Of a DNA stretch of 64,000 nt, positions 24,927-32,797 are shown in pieces. The notes beneath the pieces were generated by a model, which saw only the letters and a list, made by a program, of their open reading frames with translations, did not search any database and had not been told where the DNA came from. A program made the translations under genes and the position numbers. This DNA is from JAWKUK01 sp964402175 (GTDB taxonomy: Bacteria; Planctomycetota; UBA1135; GCA-002686595), in assembly GCA_964402175.1 (NCBI GenBank), contig CAYOBN010000015.1:1-64000 (forward strand), given 5' to 3'. Numbering within the stretch: position 1 is the stretch's first letter; the number at the start of each line of letters is the position of its first letter.

Positions 24927-25685
24927 ATGTTCTCCCGCTTCTTCAAGAAATCCCGCCCTGCCGACCAGCGCGAGCACTATCGCCGCGCGCCCGGCAAGAA
25001 AGCGACCCTCGGTGTGCGCATCGTCCTGCCGACGGGGGAGCAGGTCCTCGGGGAGCTCATCGATGTGTCGGCGGGCGGAGCCGCGGTGCGCTTCGAGTCG
25101 GACCTCTCGAAGATCCTCGAGCTCGAGCACGTGTACGAGCTGCGGTTCACGTCGCTCACGCGGGGCAACATCAAGGTGATCGCCGCAGTGCGCAGCGGCC
25201 CGCGGGACAACGCGCCGAACCGCTACGGCTTCCAGTTCGTCGACCAGACGGAGCTCTTCCGGCAGCTCGACGAGAGCTTCTACAAGTTCTTCAACCGTCG
25301 CCGTTGGATGCGGGCGCAGCCGGCCCTCGACCGGCGCGTGAAGGCCGAGGTCGCGTTCGGCGACTCGGCGATCGACCTCGACGTGCACGACCTCTCGCTG
25401 GAAGGCGTCAGCTTCGTCATGCCCGACGATGTCGCGGCGATGATCGACGCCGACACGTCGCTGGAGGTCAAGATCCCCGTCCCGCGGACGGAGGCGGAGG
25501 TCGTGTTCTTCGGTCTCGTCCGCCACAAGTCGCCGACACCGACCGGGCTGCGCGTGGGCTGCGCGCTCGAGCCGGTCGATGGGGACCTCGGACGCAAGCG
25601 CATGAAGAAGGAGCTCGCGGCGCTCGAGGACTTCATCGCCAAACGGGTCGAGGAGATGGAGCGTTACAACTCCGCGTTCCACTGA
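24927..25685 (+). CDS. tandem PilZ domain protein
   Basis: This 252-residue protein carries two PilZ-type domains. In the first (about 14-120) the RxxxR-type segment REHYRR and the motif DVSAGG are present. In the second (about 125-240), RRWMR precedes DLSLEG. Both cyclic di-GMP-binding motifs look intact in both domains. No output enzyme domain or membrane segment is visible, so it probably works as a c-di-GMP-responsive adaptor. Upstream is the MshEN-like gene, and the RNase Z-like gene follows after 12 nt. Confidence 0.75.
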   Translation: MFSRFFKKSRPADQREHYRRAPGKKATLGVRIVLPTGEQVLGELIDVSAGGAAVRFESDLSKILELEHVYELRFTSLTRGNIKVIAAVRSGPRDNAPNRYGFQFVDQTELFRQLDESFYKFFNRRRWMRAQPALDRRVKAEVAFGDSAIDLDVHDLSLEGVSFVMPDDVAAMIDADTSLEVKIPVPRTEAEVVFFGLVRHKSPTPTGLRVGCALEPVDGDLGRKRMKKELAALEDFIAKRVEEMERYNSAFH

Positions 25686-25697
25686 CGCAGTGCGCGG

Positions 25698-26531
25698 ATG
25701 GAACCGCAACGCTGTGATGTGCTCGGGCTGCCGCTCGAGATCGTGAGCGCTGCGGGGATCGCTTCGGCGGTGCACGTCCCGCGCTTTGGCGCGTGCGTCG
25801 ACTTCGGCCACGGCGACGCAGAGCTCGCCGGTACGGGGCTGGTCTTCATCACGCACGCGCACATCGACCATTTGGGTGGCATCGCCCACCACGTCGCCCT
25901 GCGCGCGCTGCGTGGCTTGCCGCCTCCGCGCTACTACGCGCCCCTGGCGATCCAGCCCCGCTTGGAGCGATTGCTCGATGCTTGGCGGGACCTGCAGGAG
26001 GCCCCGCTGCCGGCGCACTGCATCGGGCTCGAGCCTGGTGGCGAGGTGTCCCTGCGCAAGGACCTCACGGTGCGAGCGTTCGGCACGACGCACCGCGTGC
26101 CCTCGCTCGGTTACGCGTTCCTCTCGCGCCACAAACAGCTGCGCGCCGACTTCGTGGGCACCCCGGGCCACGTGCTCGCGGCGCTGCGCAAGCGCGGCGA
26201 GGTCATCGAGGACATCCACGATGTCGTTGAGCTCGTCGTCGCCGGTGACACGTGCATCGACGCGCTCGTTGCGGAGCCCCTCGTCCGCGCGGCTCGGCGG
26301 CTCGTCATGGAGGTCACGTTCCTCGACGAGCGTGTCTCCGTCGAGGACTGCCGCGCGAAGGGGCACACACACCTCGACGAGCTCGTCGCGTACGCCGATG
26401 AGTTCACGCAGGACGCGCTCGTCCTGTGCCATGTCTCGGCGCGTTATCGCCCGAGCGAAGCCCGCGGGCTCTTCGACGGTCGCTTGCCGCGGGCGCTGCG
26501 CGAGCGCTGTACGCTCGTTCTGCACGAGTGA
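25698..26531 (+). CDS. ribonuclease Z-like metallo-beta-lactamase-fold protein
   Basis: This 277-residue protein has the zinc-binding motif THAHIDHLGG (His53, His55, Asp57, His58), a later FGTTHRVPS segment, AGDT near 183, and a C-terminal His in LCHVSARY. Length and motif order fit RNase Z/ElaC-like enzymes, which cleave tRNA 3' trailers. The exosite arm is not obvious, so another MBL phosphodiesterase cannot be excluded. It is convergent with the LOG gene; only 4 nt separate the two stop codons. Confidence 0.75.
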   Translation: MEPQRCDVLGLPLEIVSAAGIASAVHVPRFGACVDFGHGDAELAGTGLVFITHAHIDHLGGIAHHVALRALRGLPPPRYYAPLAIQPRLERLLDAWRDLQEAPLPAHCIGLEPGGEVSLRKDLTVRAFGTTHRVPSLGYAFLSRHKQLRADFVGTPGHVLAALRKRGEVIEDIHDVVELVVAGDTCIDALVAEPLVRAARRLVMEVTFLDERVSVEDCRAKGHTHLDELVAYADEFTQDALVLCHVSARYRPSEARGLFDGRLPRALRERCTLVLHE

Positions 26532-26535
26532 GCGC

Positions 26536-27111
26536 TCAGCGCTGCGAGCGCCACACAGGTCGCTCTGGCGCGCGCCAGGTCTCGACGGCGTCGAGGCACG
26601 CGGCGACGCTTTCGGTCTGCACGAGGAGCGCGCGGTTCTCGGGCCGCAGGAAACCCTCGTCCACACAGCGGTCGAGGTGCGCGACGAGGCCGCTGTAGAA
26701 CCCCCCGACATCGAGCAACACGACGGGTTTCGTGTGGATGTTGAGTTGCAGCCAGGTCAGGGCTTCGAAGAGCTCCTCGAGCGTCCCGTGACCACCCGGC
26801 AGCGCCACGAACGCGTCGCTCGCGGCGTCCATGCGGGCTTTGCGCTCGTGGAGGGTGTCGACGATCTCGAGGGTCGAGAGGCCCTCGTGTGCGACCTCCA
26901 TCTGCACCAAGCCGTGGGGGATGACCCCGTGGACACGCGCGCCGCCGGCCAGCGCAGCGTCCGCGACGGCGCCCATGCAGCCCACCTTCGCGCCGCCGTA
27001 GACGAGGGCGTGCCCGCGGGCGGCCAGCGCCGCACCCAAGGCGCGCGCGGTCTCCATGTAGACGGGGCGGCGGCCGGGGTTCGACCCGCAATAGACGCAG
27101 ATGCGCAGCAT
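26536..27111 (-). CDS. LOG family protein (cytokinin riboside phosphoribohydrolase-like, TIGR00730)
   Basis: This 191-residue protein starts with RICVYCGSNPG. It has the nucleotide-binding loop GGAKVGCMG (39-47) and the family hallmark PGGHGTLEE (105-113). Enzymes of this type hydrolyse N6-substituted AMP, or act on other nucleoside monophosphates, releasing base and ribose 5-phosphate. Arg93 and Glu112-113 are at the expected catalytic positions. A CATAAT hexamer 7 nt before the ATG is a leaderless-type -10. Confidence 0.85.
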   Translation of the reverse strand: MLRICVYCGSNPGRRPVYMETARALGAALAARGHALVYGGAKVGCMGAVADAALAGGARVHGVIPHGLVQMEVAHEGLSTLEIVDTLHERKARMDAASDAFVALPGGHGTLEELFEALTWLQLNIHTKPVVLLDVGGFYSGLVAHLDRCVDEGFLRPENRALLVQTESVAACLDAVETWRAPERPVWRSQR

Positions 27112-27118
27112 GGACGGG

Positions 27119-27124
27119 ATTATG
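27119..27124 (-). promoter_or_regulatory. -10-like CATAAT upstream of LOG gene
   Basis: Read on the minus strand, CATAAT matches the TATAAT consensus at 5 of 6 positions and lies 7 nt before the ATG at 27111. Confidence 0.35.
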
Positions 27125-27178
27125 CGCGCCTCCCTCAAGCCGCGTGAGTCGCAGTGTCGATCTCTCCTGCGGAACCCC

Positions 27179-27865
27179 ATGCCTTCTCGCGTCTTCGTCG
27201 TCACCGGCTCAGGCCGCTCGGGCCTCGCGCACACGGCTGCCGTCTTGACGGCGCTCGGTGCGCCCTGCGGCGTCGACTCGGTGTTCCATCCGGGGAGCGT
27301 CGTCGGGCCGCGTCGGTTCGTCTGGCCGGCGCGCGCGGCGGGCGAGGCCTCTTGGCTCGCAGCGCCGCTGCTCGGCAAGCTGCCCGAGGGAGCGACCGTC
27401 CTGCACCAAGTGCGCGAGCCGCTGGCCGTGATCCGCTCGGTGCTGCGCTCGGGCATCCTCGACAACGCGGGACCGCACCACGACTACGTCGTGCGGCACG
27501 TCCCGGAGCTCGCCCTCGGCGGGCCGACGGTGCGCGCGATGCGCTACTGGATCGAGTGGAACCGCATGATCGAAGCTGCGGCGGACTACGATGACCTCGT
27601 GTACCGCCGCCACCGGCTCGAAGACCTCGATGCGAGCGGCGTTGCAGCGCTCGCCGGGGCGCTCGGTCAGGCGCGCCCGGTGGACCTTGCGCAGCGTGTG
27701 CTCGACTCACGTCCGCGGGATCAAGGCACACGCGGCGACAAACGCCGGGACGGTGCGGTGACGTGGGCTTCGCTGCCGAAGGGCGCGCTCTTGGACGAGC
27801 TCGTCGAGCTCGCGCGGAGCTACGGCTACGAGCCGGGCGACGTCGAACGCCTGCGCGCGAGCTGA
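27179..27865 (+). CDS. sulfotransferase-like P-loop protein
   Basis: This 228-residue protein begins with a strand and the loop VTGSGRSGLAH (GSGRSG at 10-15), the 5'-phosphosulfate-binding signature of sulfotransferases. It matches VLGSGRSGTSM in the 1287-residue protein. HQVREPLAVIRSVLRS near 79-94 resembles the 3'-phosphate-binding segment. It is shorter than typical sulfotransferases. Its end overlaps the convergent PepSY-like gene by 40 nt. The acceptor is unknown. Confidence 0.65.
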   Translation: MPSRVFVVTGSGRSGLAHTAAVLTALGAPCGVDSVFHPGSVVGPRRFVWPARAAGEASWLAAPLLGKLPEGATVLHQVREPLAVIRSVLRSGILDNAGPHHDYVVRHVPELALGGPTVRAMRYWIEWNRMIEAAADYDDLVYRRHRLEDLDASGVAALAGALGQARPVDLAQRVLDSRPRDQGTRGDKRRDGAVTWASLPKGALLDELVELARSYGYEPGDVERLRAS

Positions 27866-28377
27866 TCCTGGGCGCGCGCACGCCGGCGACGTACGAGGTG
27901 CGGCACCAACCAGAGGTGCACGCCGGTGACCCAGAGCACGCACAGCGCGAGCGCGGCGGGCAGGAAGACCCAGAGCTTGGCGCTCGGGTGGAACCAAGAG
28001 CCGTCGTGCAGCGCTTCGATCAGGTCGGAGCGGCGCACCGCAACGTGCAGGACTTCGGCGGTCACGGCATCGAGCTGGACCTCGATGCCGTTGTCGCACT
28101 GCACCTTGAGCAAGCCGCGGCGCGGCTGTGCATCGATGCGGACGACGTCGTCGTAGGAGCCCACCTCCGCGTCGGGCACGCCTCGCAGCGCTGCGAGGAT
28201 CGTGTCCCAGGTCGCGGCGAGCCTCTGCTCGCTGCCGCGCTGGGTCGGCGGCTGCACCCAGCTCCACTCCTTCTTGAGCTGCAGCAGGACCCCCGTGAGC
28301 AGGACGACGAGCACGGGCAAAGCGCTCAGCACCGCGAGGATGCGGTGCAGACGGCGGCTGTGTTTGGCGGCGGTCAT
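27826..28377 (-). CDS. PepSY-associated membrane protein
   Basis: This 183-residue protein has TM1 near 11-33 (HRILAVLSALPVLVVLLTGVL), a periplasmic domain with a PepSY-like region (about 60-120), and a second TM near 145-168. It belongs to the PepSY TM group, often linked to metal uptake or reduction. The ATG at 28377 was preferred to an upstream TTG at 28395. It lies 14 nt after the unknown gene at 28392-28913 on the same strand and likely forms an operon with it. Confidence 0.65.
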   Translation of the reverse strand: MTAAKHSRRLHRILAVLSALPVLVVLLTGVLLQLKKEWSWVQPPTQRGSEQRLAATWDTILAALRGVPDAEVGSYDDVVRIDAQPRRGLLKVQCDNGIEVQLDAVTAEVLHVAVRRSDLIEALHDGSWFHPSAKLWVFLPAALALCVLWVTGVHLWLVPHLVRRRRARAQDQLARRRSTSPGS

Positions 28378-28391
28378 CGGCAGAGCTCTGC

Positions 28392-28913
28392 TCAATCACC
28401 CGCCGCCGCGTCGTAGAGCGCGAACCCGGGGTCTTCCACCAGCGCGGTGAAGACGAGCGCGGCGACGTACGCCTCGCCGGGGGTCTCCAAGTCGAGCGCG
28501 ACGTAGAGCGGCCCCGCGCCGATCCTCGCCCACTGCGAGCGGCGAGCGCCCGCGATCGACACGATCAGCGCGCTGCCTTCGCGCCGCCAGAGGAGCTCCT
28601 TCTCGACGGGCCATTCGGCCTCGGCGAGCTCCGCGACGGCGACTTCGGTCGCTCGGTCCTCGTGCGCAGGTCGGGCGGGCTGCGGGCCACCGGTGGCCTC
28701 GGCCAGGAGGTGCAACAGCTCGGCGCCGCCCTGCACGCCCCGCAGCGAGAGCTCGCTGAAGGCGTCGTCTTCGTCGACCCCGAGCAGCGCATCCTCGCCG
28801 AGCTCCAGGCCGAACCCTATACCGCCGGCGCCGCGGGTGACCAGACGGACTTCTCCCTCGCGGGGCTCGAAGAAACCGAGGTGCTCGAGCGCGCCGTCGA
28901 AGACGATGTCCAT
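28392..28913 (-). CDS. hypothetical protein
   Basis: This 173-residue protein has no signal peptide, TM segment or known motif. It is acidic and alternates beta-strand-like segments (DIVFDGAL, VRLVTRGAGGIGFGLEL) with helices, suggesting a compact cytoplasmic alpha/beta protein. It precedes the PepSY-like gene by 14 nt and is divergent from the DUF1475 gene. Function is unknown. Confidence 0.5.
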   Translation of the reverse strand: MDIVFDGALEHLGFFEPREGEVRLVTRGAGGIGFGLELGEDALLGVDEDDAFSELSLRGVQGGAELLHLLAEATGGPQPARPAHEDRATEVAVAELAEAEWPVEKELLWRREGSALIVSIAGARRSQWARIGAGPLYVALDLETPGEAYVAALVFTALVEDPGFALYDAAAGD

Positions 28914-28978
28914 GCCGGGGGGTAGCCTCTGCCCTCCATGATGCCGCGGCCGCGCCGCTTTGCCCAGAGAAACACGCC

Positions 28979-29395
28979 ATGGTGACGCTTCTGCGCTGCC
29001 TCTTCGCCGCGATCCTGATCGCCATGCTCGCGGGCACGGTCCGCGCCAGCCTCTTCCAGGCGCTCTTCGATATCCCGCCGGAGGTCTACGGGAACCCGTG
29101 GTTCCAAGTGACCTTGCTCGATGCCTACTTCGCCTTCGTGACCTTCTTCGTGTGGGTCGCATGGAAGGAGCAGCGCCTGCTCGCCCAGGTCCTCTGGGGC
29201 GTCGCAATCCTGCTTTGGGGCAACTTCGCGATGGCGACGTACATGCTGCTGGAGCTCGGTCGTGTGCCGCGCGGCGGAGCGCTCGCAGAGGTCTTCACCG
29301 TGCGCCGCCCGGGACACCTCGCTTGGCCTCTGGGTTTTGTCGCGGTCGGTGTCGCGGTCTACCTCCTCGGCGCGAAGAACGTGCTCTTCGGATGA
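28979..29395 (+). CDS. DUF1475-like four-TM membrane protein
   Basis: This 138-residue protein has four predicted TM helices (about 4-22, 45-62, 70-92 and 115-135) and resembles the DUF1475 family. The function of that family is not known. Its stop overlaps the next ATG (ATGA). A 15-codon reading frame at 28938-28985 overlaps its start. Confidence 0.6.
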   Translation: MVTLLRCLFAAILIAMLAGTVRASLFQALFDIPPEVYGNPWFQVTLLDAYFAFVTFFVWVAWKEQRLLAQVLWGVAILLWGNFAMATYMLLELGRVPRGGALAEVFTVRRPGHLAWPLGFVAVGVAVYLLGAKNVLFG

Positions 29396-29925
29396 CCACA
29401 CGCGTCCAGGACGAACCGGCGGAGGTCGCTCCGCCGCGGCAGGGATGGCTGCGCCGGAAGCTCATCGGGCCGTTGCAGGCGCAGCTCACGCAAGGGGTCT
29501 CGCCGGAGCGCCTGGCGCTCACCCTCGCCGTCGGCACCGGGTGCTCGTTGTTCCCCTTCCTCGGCACGACCTCGCTCTTGAACCTCGGCGTCGGGGTGTT
29601 GCTGCGGATGAACCAGCCCGTGCTGCAGCTCTGGAACCAGCTCCTCGGTCCGATCCACCTCGCGCTGATCCTGGTCTACGTCAGGATCGGCGAGCGCTTG
29701 CTCGGTGCCGGCGCCGAGCAGCGCTTCTCGATCGGAGAGATGGTGCGCGCGTTCGGCGAGCTCTCGTTCATGGACTTCCTCGCCCGCTTCGGGCGCGCGG
29801 GCGGATACGCATTCGTGGGGTGGCTGGTGACACTGCCGTTTGTCATCGGCGCGGCGTACTTGGTCGCGCGGCCGTTGCTGATGGGCCTCGCCAAGGCAGC
29901 AGCGCGGGTCCGACGCGAGCCTTAG
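29392..29925 (+). CDS. DUF2062 family membrane protein
   Basis: This 177-residue protein carries the DUF2062 pattern: a cytoplasmic N-terminus, then VAVGTGCSLFPFLGTTSLL-like glycine-rich TM sequence near 46-66, PIHLALILVYVRIGERLLG, and a C-terminal TM near 140-165. It is translationally coupled to the DUF1475 gene. Members sit beside glycan or lipid biosynthesis genes, but no activity is established. Confidence 0.7.
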   Translation: MTTRVQDEPAEVAPPRQGWLRRKLIGPLQAQLTQGVSPERLALTLAVGTGCSLFPFLGTTSLLNLGVGVLLRMNQPVLQLWNQLLGPIHLALILVYVRIGERLLGAGAEQRFSIGEMVRAFGELSFMDFLARFGRAGGYAFVGWLVTLPFVIGAAYLVARPLLMGLAKAAARVRREP

Positions 29926-29926
29926 T

Positions 29927-29980
29927 CGCGAAGAACTCGATTTTCTGCGAAGGGTCCCGCGGCGCCGAGGCAAGCTGCAG
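29927..29980 (+). promoter_or_regulatory. AT-richer element shared with 23338-23390
   Basis: This element starts right after the DUF2062 stop and ends just before the ABC ATPase start. It aligns with the element at 23338 over about 50 bp: an AT-richer core (CTCGATTTTCTGCG) followed by TCCCGCGGC and CAAG. Confidence 0.35.
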
Positions 29981-29983
29981 GGG

Positions 29984-30847
29984 ATGGAGCACGTCCCCCT
30001 CGCAGTCCGCGTCCGCGGGCTCCGGCGCGCCTTCGCAGCGCAGCAAGCCGTCGCCGGCCTCGACCTCGATGTTCGCCGCGGGGAGGCCCTCGGCTTGCTC
30101 GGACCGAACGGCGCCGGCAAGACGACGACCCTGCGCATCCTCGCCACCCTCGCCGCGCGCGATGCAGGTGAGGTCGAAGTCCTCGGGCTGGATCCCGCGC
30201 GCGACGGCGCCGCGCTGCGCGCGCGCATCGGCGTCGTGCCGCAGGAGATCGCGCTCTACCGCGGCCTGTCGGCCCGCGAGAACCTGGAGTTCCTGGCCCA
30301 GGTCCACGGCGTCCCGCGGAGCGCCGTTCCCGAGCGCGTCGAGCGCGCGCTCGCTGCCGCTGGGCTGCAGGACCGCGCGGAGTCCCGCATCGCAGGTTTC
30401 TCGGGCGGCATGCTGCGGCGCCTCAACGTCGTGGCGTCCCTCCTCCACGAACCGGAGCTCGTCTTCCTGGACGAACCGACGGCGGGCGTCGACCCCCAAT
30501 CCCGGCAGCACCTCTTCGAGTTGATCGAGGGGCTCTCCGCGCGCGGCGTGACGTTCGTCTACACGACCCACTCGATGGGTGAGGTCGAGCGCCTGTGTGA
30601 TCGCATCGTCATCATGGACCGGGGACGAGCGGTGGCGACGGGGACCCTCGCTGAGCTGCAGTCCCAGCCCGCGGTGCAGAGGCGCCTCGGCTCAGGCCTC
30701 GCCTTGCCCGCGGACGTCGACCTGAAGCGCGCTGCTGAAGTGCTGGTCGCCGCGGGGATTCCGGCTGAAGTGCGCTGCGAGCGCGTCGGCCTCGAAGAGA
30801 TCTTCCTGGCGCTGACAGGTCGTGCGCTGCGCGACGAGGACCAATGA
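29984..30847 (+). CDS. ABC transporter ATP-binding protein
   Basis: This 287-residue ATPase has Walker A GPNGAGKTT (40-48), Q-loop VPQEIALY near 85, the signature FSGGML (about 139-144) instead of LSGGQ, Walker B LVFLDEP (about 157-163) and a switch His in TTHSMGE. It is of the DrrA/NatA type that powers ABC-2 exporters. The C-terminal 70 residues form the accessory domain of that class. It is coupled by ATGA overlap to its permease. The substrate is unknown. Confidence 0.88.
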   Translation: MEHVPLAVRVRGLRRAFAAQQAVAGLDLDVRRGEALGLLGPNGAGKTTTLRILATLAARDAGEVEVLGLDPARDGAALRARIGVVPQEIALYRGLSARENLEFLAQVHGVPRSAVPERVERALAAAGLQDRAESRIAGFSGGMLRRLNVVASLLHEPELVFLDEPTAGVDPQSRQHLFELIEGLSARGVTFVYTTHSMGEVERLCDRIVIMDRGRAVATGTLAELQSQPAVQRRLGSGLALPADVDLKRAAEVLVAAGIPAEVRCERVGLEEIFLALTGRALRDEDQ

Positions 30848-32175
30848 TGCTGCGCTCTGCTCTGACCCTCGCACGGAAGGACCTCCGCCTCTTCTTCCGC
30901 GACCGAACGGCGGTCCTCTTGACGTTCCTCCTGCCGATCGTGCTGGGCAGCGTCTTCGGCTCCGCCATGGGCAGTATGTCGGGCAGCGAGCGCTCCGCTG
31001 CGCCGCGCATCGGCCTCGCGCTCGAAGACCGCGACGACTCCGCCGAGAGCCGCGCGTTGATCGCGGCGCTCCAACGCGCCGAGGGGCTCCGCATCGACGT
31101 CGTCGCCGACGCGCGTGGGCCTGTGGCAAACGGCAAACGCGCGGTGGGTCTCTCCATCCCCGCGGGTTATGGCGCGGGTCTCTCCAGCGGCGCGCCGCCG
31201 GAGCTGACCCTCTTCCGCGATACCTCGCAGACGATCAGCCAGCAGGTGGTGCTCTTTCAGTTGGCCCCTGCGCTAGCGGAGCGCCAACTCGCAGCCCTCG
31301 GCGCAGGCGTGATGGGGCGCATCCTCGATGCGCTGCAGTTCCCGGCAGCAGGCCGCGCGCGCGCAGAGGCCGTCCTGCGCCGGAGCTACGCCGACGTCGA
31401 GTCGATCGTCGCGGGTCTCTCCGACGGCGAGTCCGCCCCCGGCGCGTCCGCTCTCGGCGGTACGATGCAGCTCGATCCGCTGCAGGACCTGCCGCGTCTC
31501 CTGGGGCTTCGGAGCGAGGACGTCGCGGGCCTTCGGCCCACCGGCGCCTCACCGAAAGCGGGCGCATCCCACGCCTTCAGCGCCATGGCGGTGATGATGC
31601 TGCTCTTCAGTGTCGCTGGCGCCGGCGGCGCCCTGCTGCAGGAGCGGACCGACGGAACCCTGACTCGGCTGCAGCTCACTCCCGCGGCCGGTCGCGCCGT
31701 TCTGCTCGGCAAAGCGCTGAGTCTCGGGCTCGTCGCGGTGCTCCAGTTGAAGGTGATGTTCGCGTTCGGCTGGCTCGTCTTCGACGTGCCGATCTTCGAG
31801 CGGCCCTTGGCGCTCGCGGCGGTGTCCGGCGCGTGGGCGGCTCTGGCTGTCGCGCTCGGCCTTGCGTTCGCGGTGCATTGCCGGAATGCGAAGCAACTCG
31901 AAGGACTCTCGACGCTTGTGATCCTGGTGATGAGCGCCGTCGGCGGCGCGTGGTTCCCGCGCGAGGTCACCCCGGAGTGGTTCCGCACCGTCGGATCCGT
32001 CACTCCCGTCGCTTGGGCGATGGACGCGTATCACGGAATCCTCTGGTACGGGAAGGGCCTCCTTCCGCGTGCGGAGCTCGACGGAGTCGGGGCCTCGGTC
32101 CTCGGGATGGTCGCTGCAGCGCTCTTCCTCGCCGGTGTCTCGCTGCGCGGGTATCGCCGCCATTTCCTGAGCTGA
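30844..32175 (+). CDS. ABC-2 type permease
   Basis: This 443-residue permease has TM1 near 22-42, a long extracytoplasmic domain (about 45-240) and five TM helices between about 240 and 440, the ABC2_membrane_3 layout. It pairs with the upstream ATPase as an exporter of drugs, lipids or glycan parts. Its last 33 codons (32076-32175) lie in a sequence that is repeated 1985 bp downstream at 34061, where the reading frame continues past the stop position. This copy is the intact one. Confidence 0.85.
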   Translation: MMLRSALTLARKDLRLFFRDRTAVLLTFLLPIVLGSVFGSAMGSMSGSERSAAPRIGLALEDRDDSAESRALIAALQRAEGLRIDVVADARGPVANGKRAVGLSIPAGYGAGLSSGAPPELTLFRDTSQTISQQVVLFQLAPALAERQLAALGAGVMGRILDALQFPAAGRARAEAVLRRSYADVESIVAGLSDGESAPGASALGGTMQLDPLQDLPRLLGLRSEDVAGLRPTGASPKAGASHAFSAMAVMMLLFSVAGAGGALLQERTDGTLTRLQLTPAAGRAVLLGKALSLGLVAVLQLKVMFAFGWLVFDVPIFERPLALAAVSGAWAALAVALGLAFAVHCRNAKQLEGLSTLVILVMSAVGGAWFPREVTPEWFRTVGSVTPVAWAMDAYHGILWYGKGLLPRAELDGVGASVLGMVAAALFLAGVSLRGYRRHFLS

Positions 32176-32395
32176 TGCGCCTCGGCGGCATCTGCTTCGG
32201 TGCGGGCGGCACCGAGCAGGCGCGCACCGACGCCGCGCAGTCAAACGCTGGTGATGCGCAGCCTACCTGCTTCGTGTTCCGTTTCGTCCGCGCATCTGAA
32301 GATCGCACCGTCGAACTGTCTGACCGCCAACTCGAACTCAACGGCGGCGGTCGATGCTGGAAGTCCCGACACCACAAGGTCGATCTGCTCGGCGA
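32076..32395 (+). repeat. 320-bp duplicated junction, copy A
   Basis: This segment aligns without gaps to 34061-34380 at a constant offset of 1985 bp. The longest exact match is 28 nt (around 32209-32236). It covers the 3' end of the ABC permease and, on the other strand, the 3' end of a wzc-like gene. Homology is lost within a few bases on either side. Confidence 0.85.
32151..32395 (-). pseudogene. remnant of the 3' end of a Wzc-like gene
   Basis: Read on the minus strand in the frame of the intact Wzc-like gene, this segment gives DLVVSGLPASTAAVEFELAV and LRGVGARLLGAARTE, clearly matching the intact protein's DLVVYDLPAPTAAVEVEVAV and LRGVGARLLGVVRTE. A TGA at 32241-32243 interrupts it, a TAG bounds it upstream, the Walker B Asp is replaced by Gly, and the normal stop is lost (TAC). 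It is a decayed copy whose functional partner ends at 34136. Confidence 0.8.
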
Positions 32396-32797
32396 GCTAC
32401 CGGGCGGATTTCTACGGAATCGAGCGCGCGGAGAAGCGACAGATACCCTCGACACGGCGCCATGAATCAAGGGCTCTCCGCGAGCTGACCTGGCGACGAG
32501 CCGACGTCGCGCACGCGAGGGGCCTCAATCGTCGCGCGTGTTGCGCCGCACGCAGCACCTGGCCCACCAAGGTTCGTCGCTGCACCTTGCACTTTGGACG
32601 ACTGCGCGGGCGAGCTAGGGATGGGACAGGCGGCGGCGCGGGGATCAGGCGCGCTGGCGCTGCATTCGGACCCCTGTGGAACTGGCCCGGCGCTCCTTGG
32701 CGGTGGCAGCGGAGGCGGTCACGGGTGAATTTGGTCGAGTCGTCTTCGCGACCGCGCACCAGGGAGAATCGAACTCTGTGGCGCAGGCTCCCGGGCG
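32396..32797. other. non-coding stretch between duplicated junction and nocturnin-like gene
   Basis: These 402 bp contain no supported gene. No homology to the region after copy B is visible. A T-arm-like sequence at 32763-32777 was examined and rejected as a tRNA. Confidence 0.5.

Noticed and set aside
24887..25717. Frame starting at ATG 24887 overlapping the PilZ gene
   Set aside because: Its translation is low-complexity and Arg/Ala-rich, and the overlapping frame at 24927 encodes two complete PilZ domains.
26529..26538. 10-bp palindrome TGAGCGCTCA between RNase Z-like and LOG genes
   Set aside because: It consists of the two opposed TGA stops plus GCGC and needs no further explanation.
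32763..32777. T-arm-like sequence (minus strand GTTCGATTC) suggesting a tRNA or attachment site
   Set aside because: Only three stem pairs form around the loop, and no acceptor, anticodon or D arm can be built around it.
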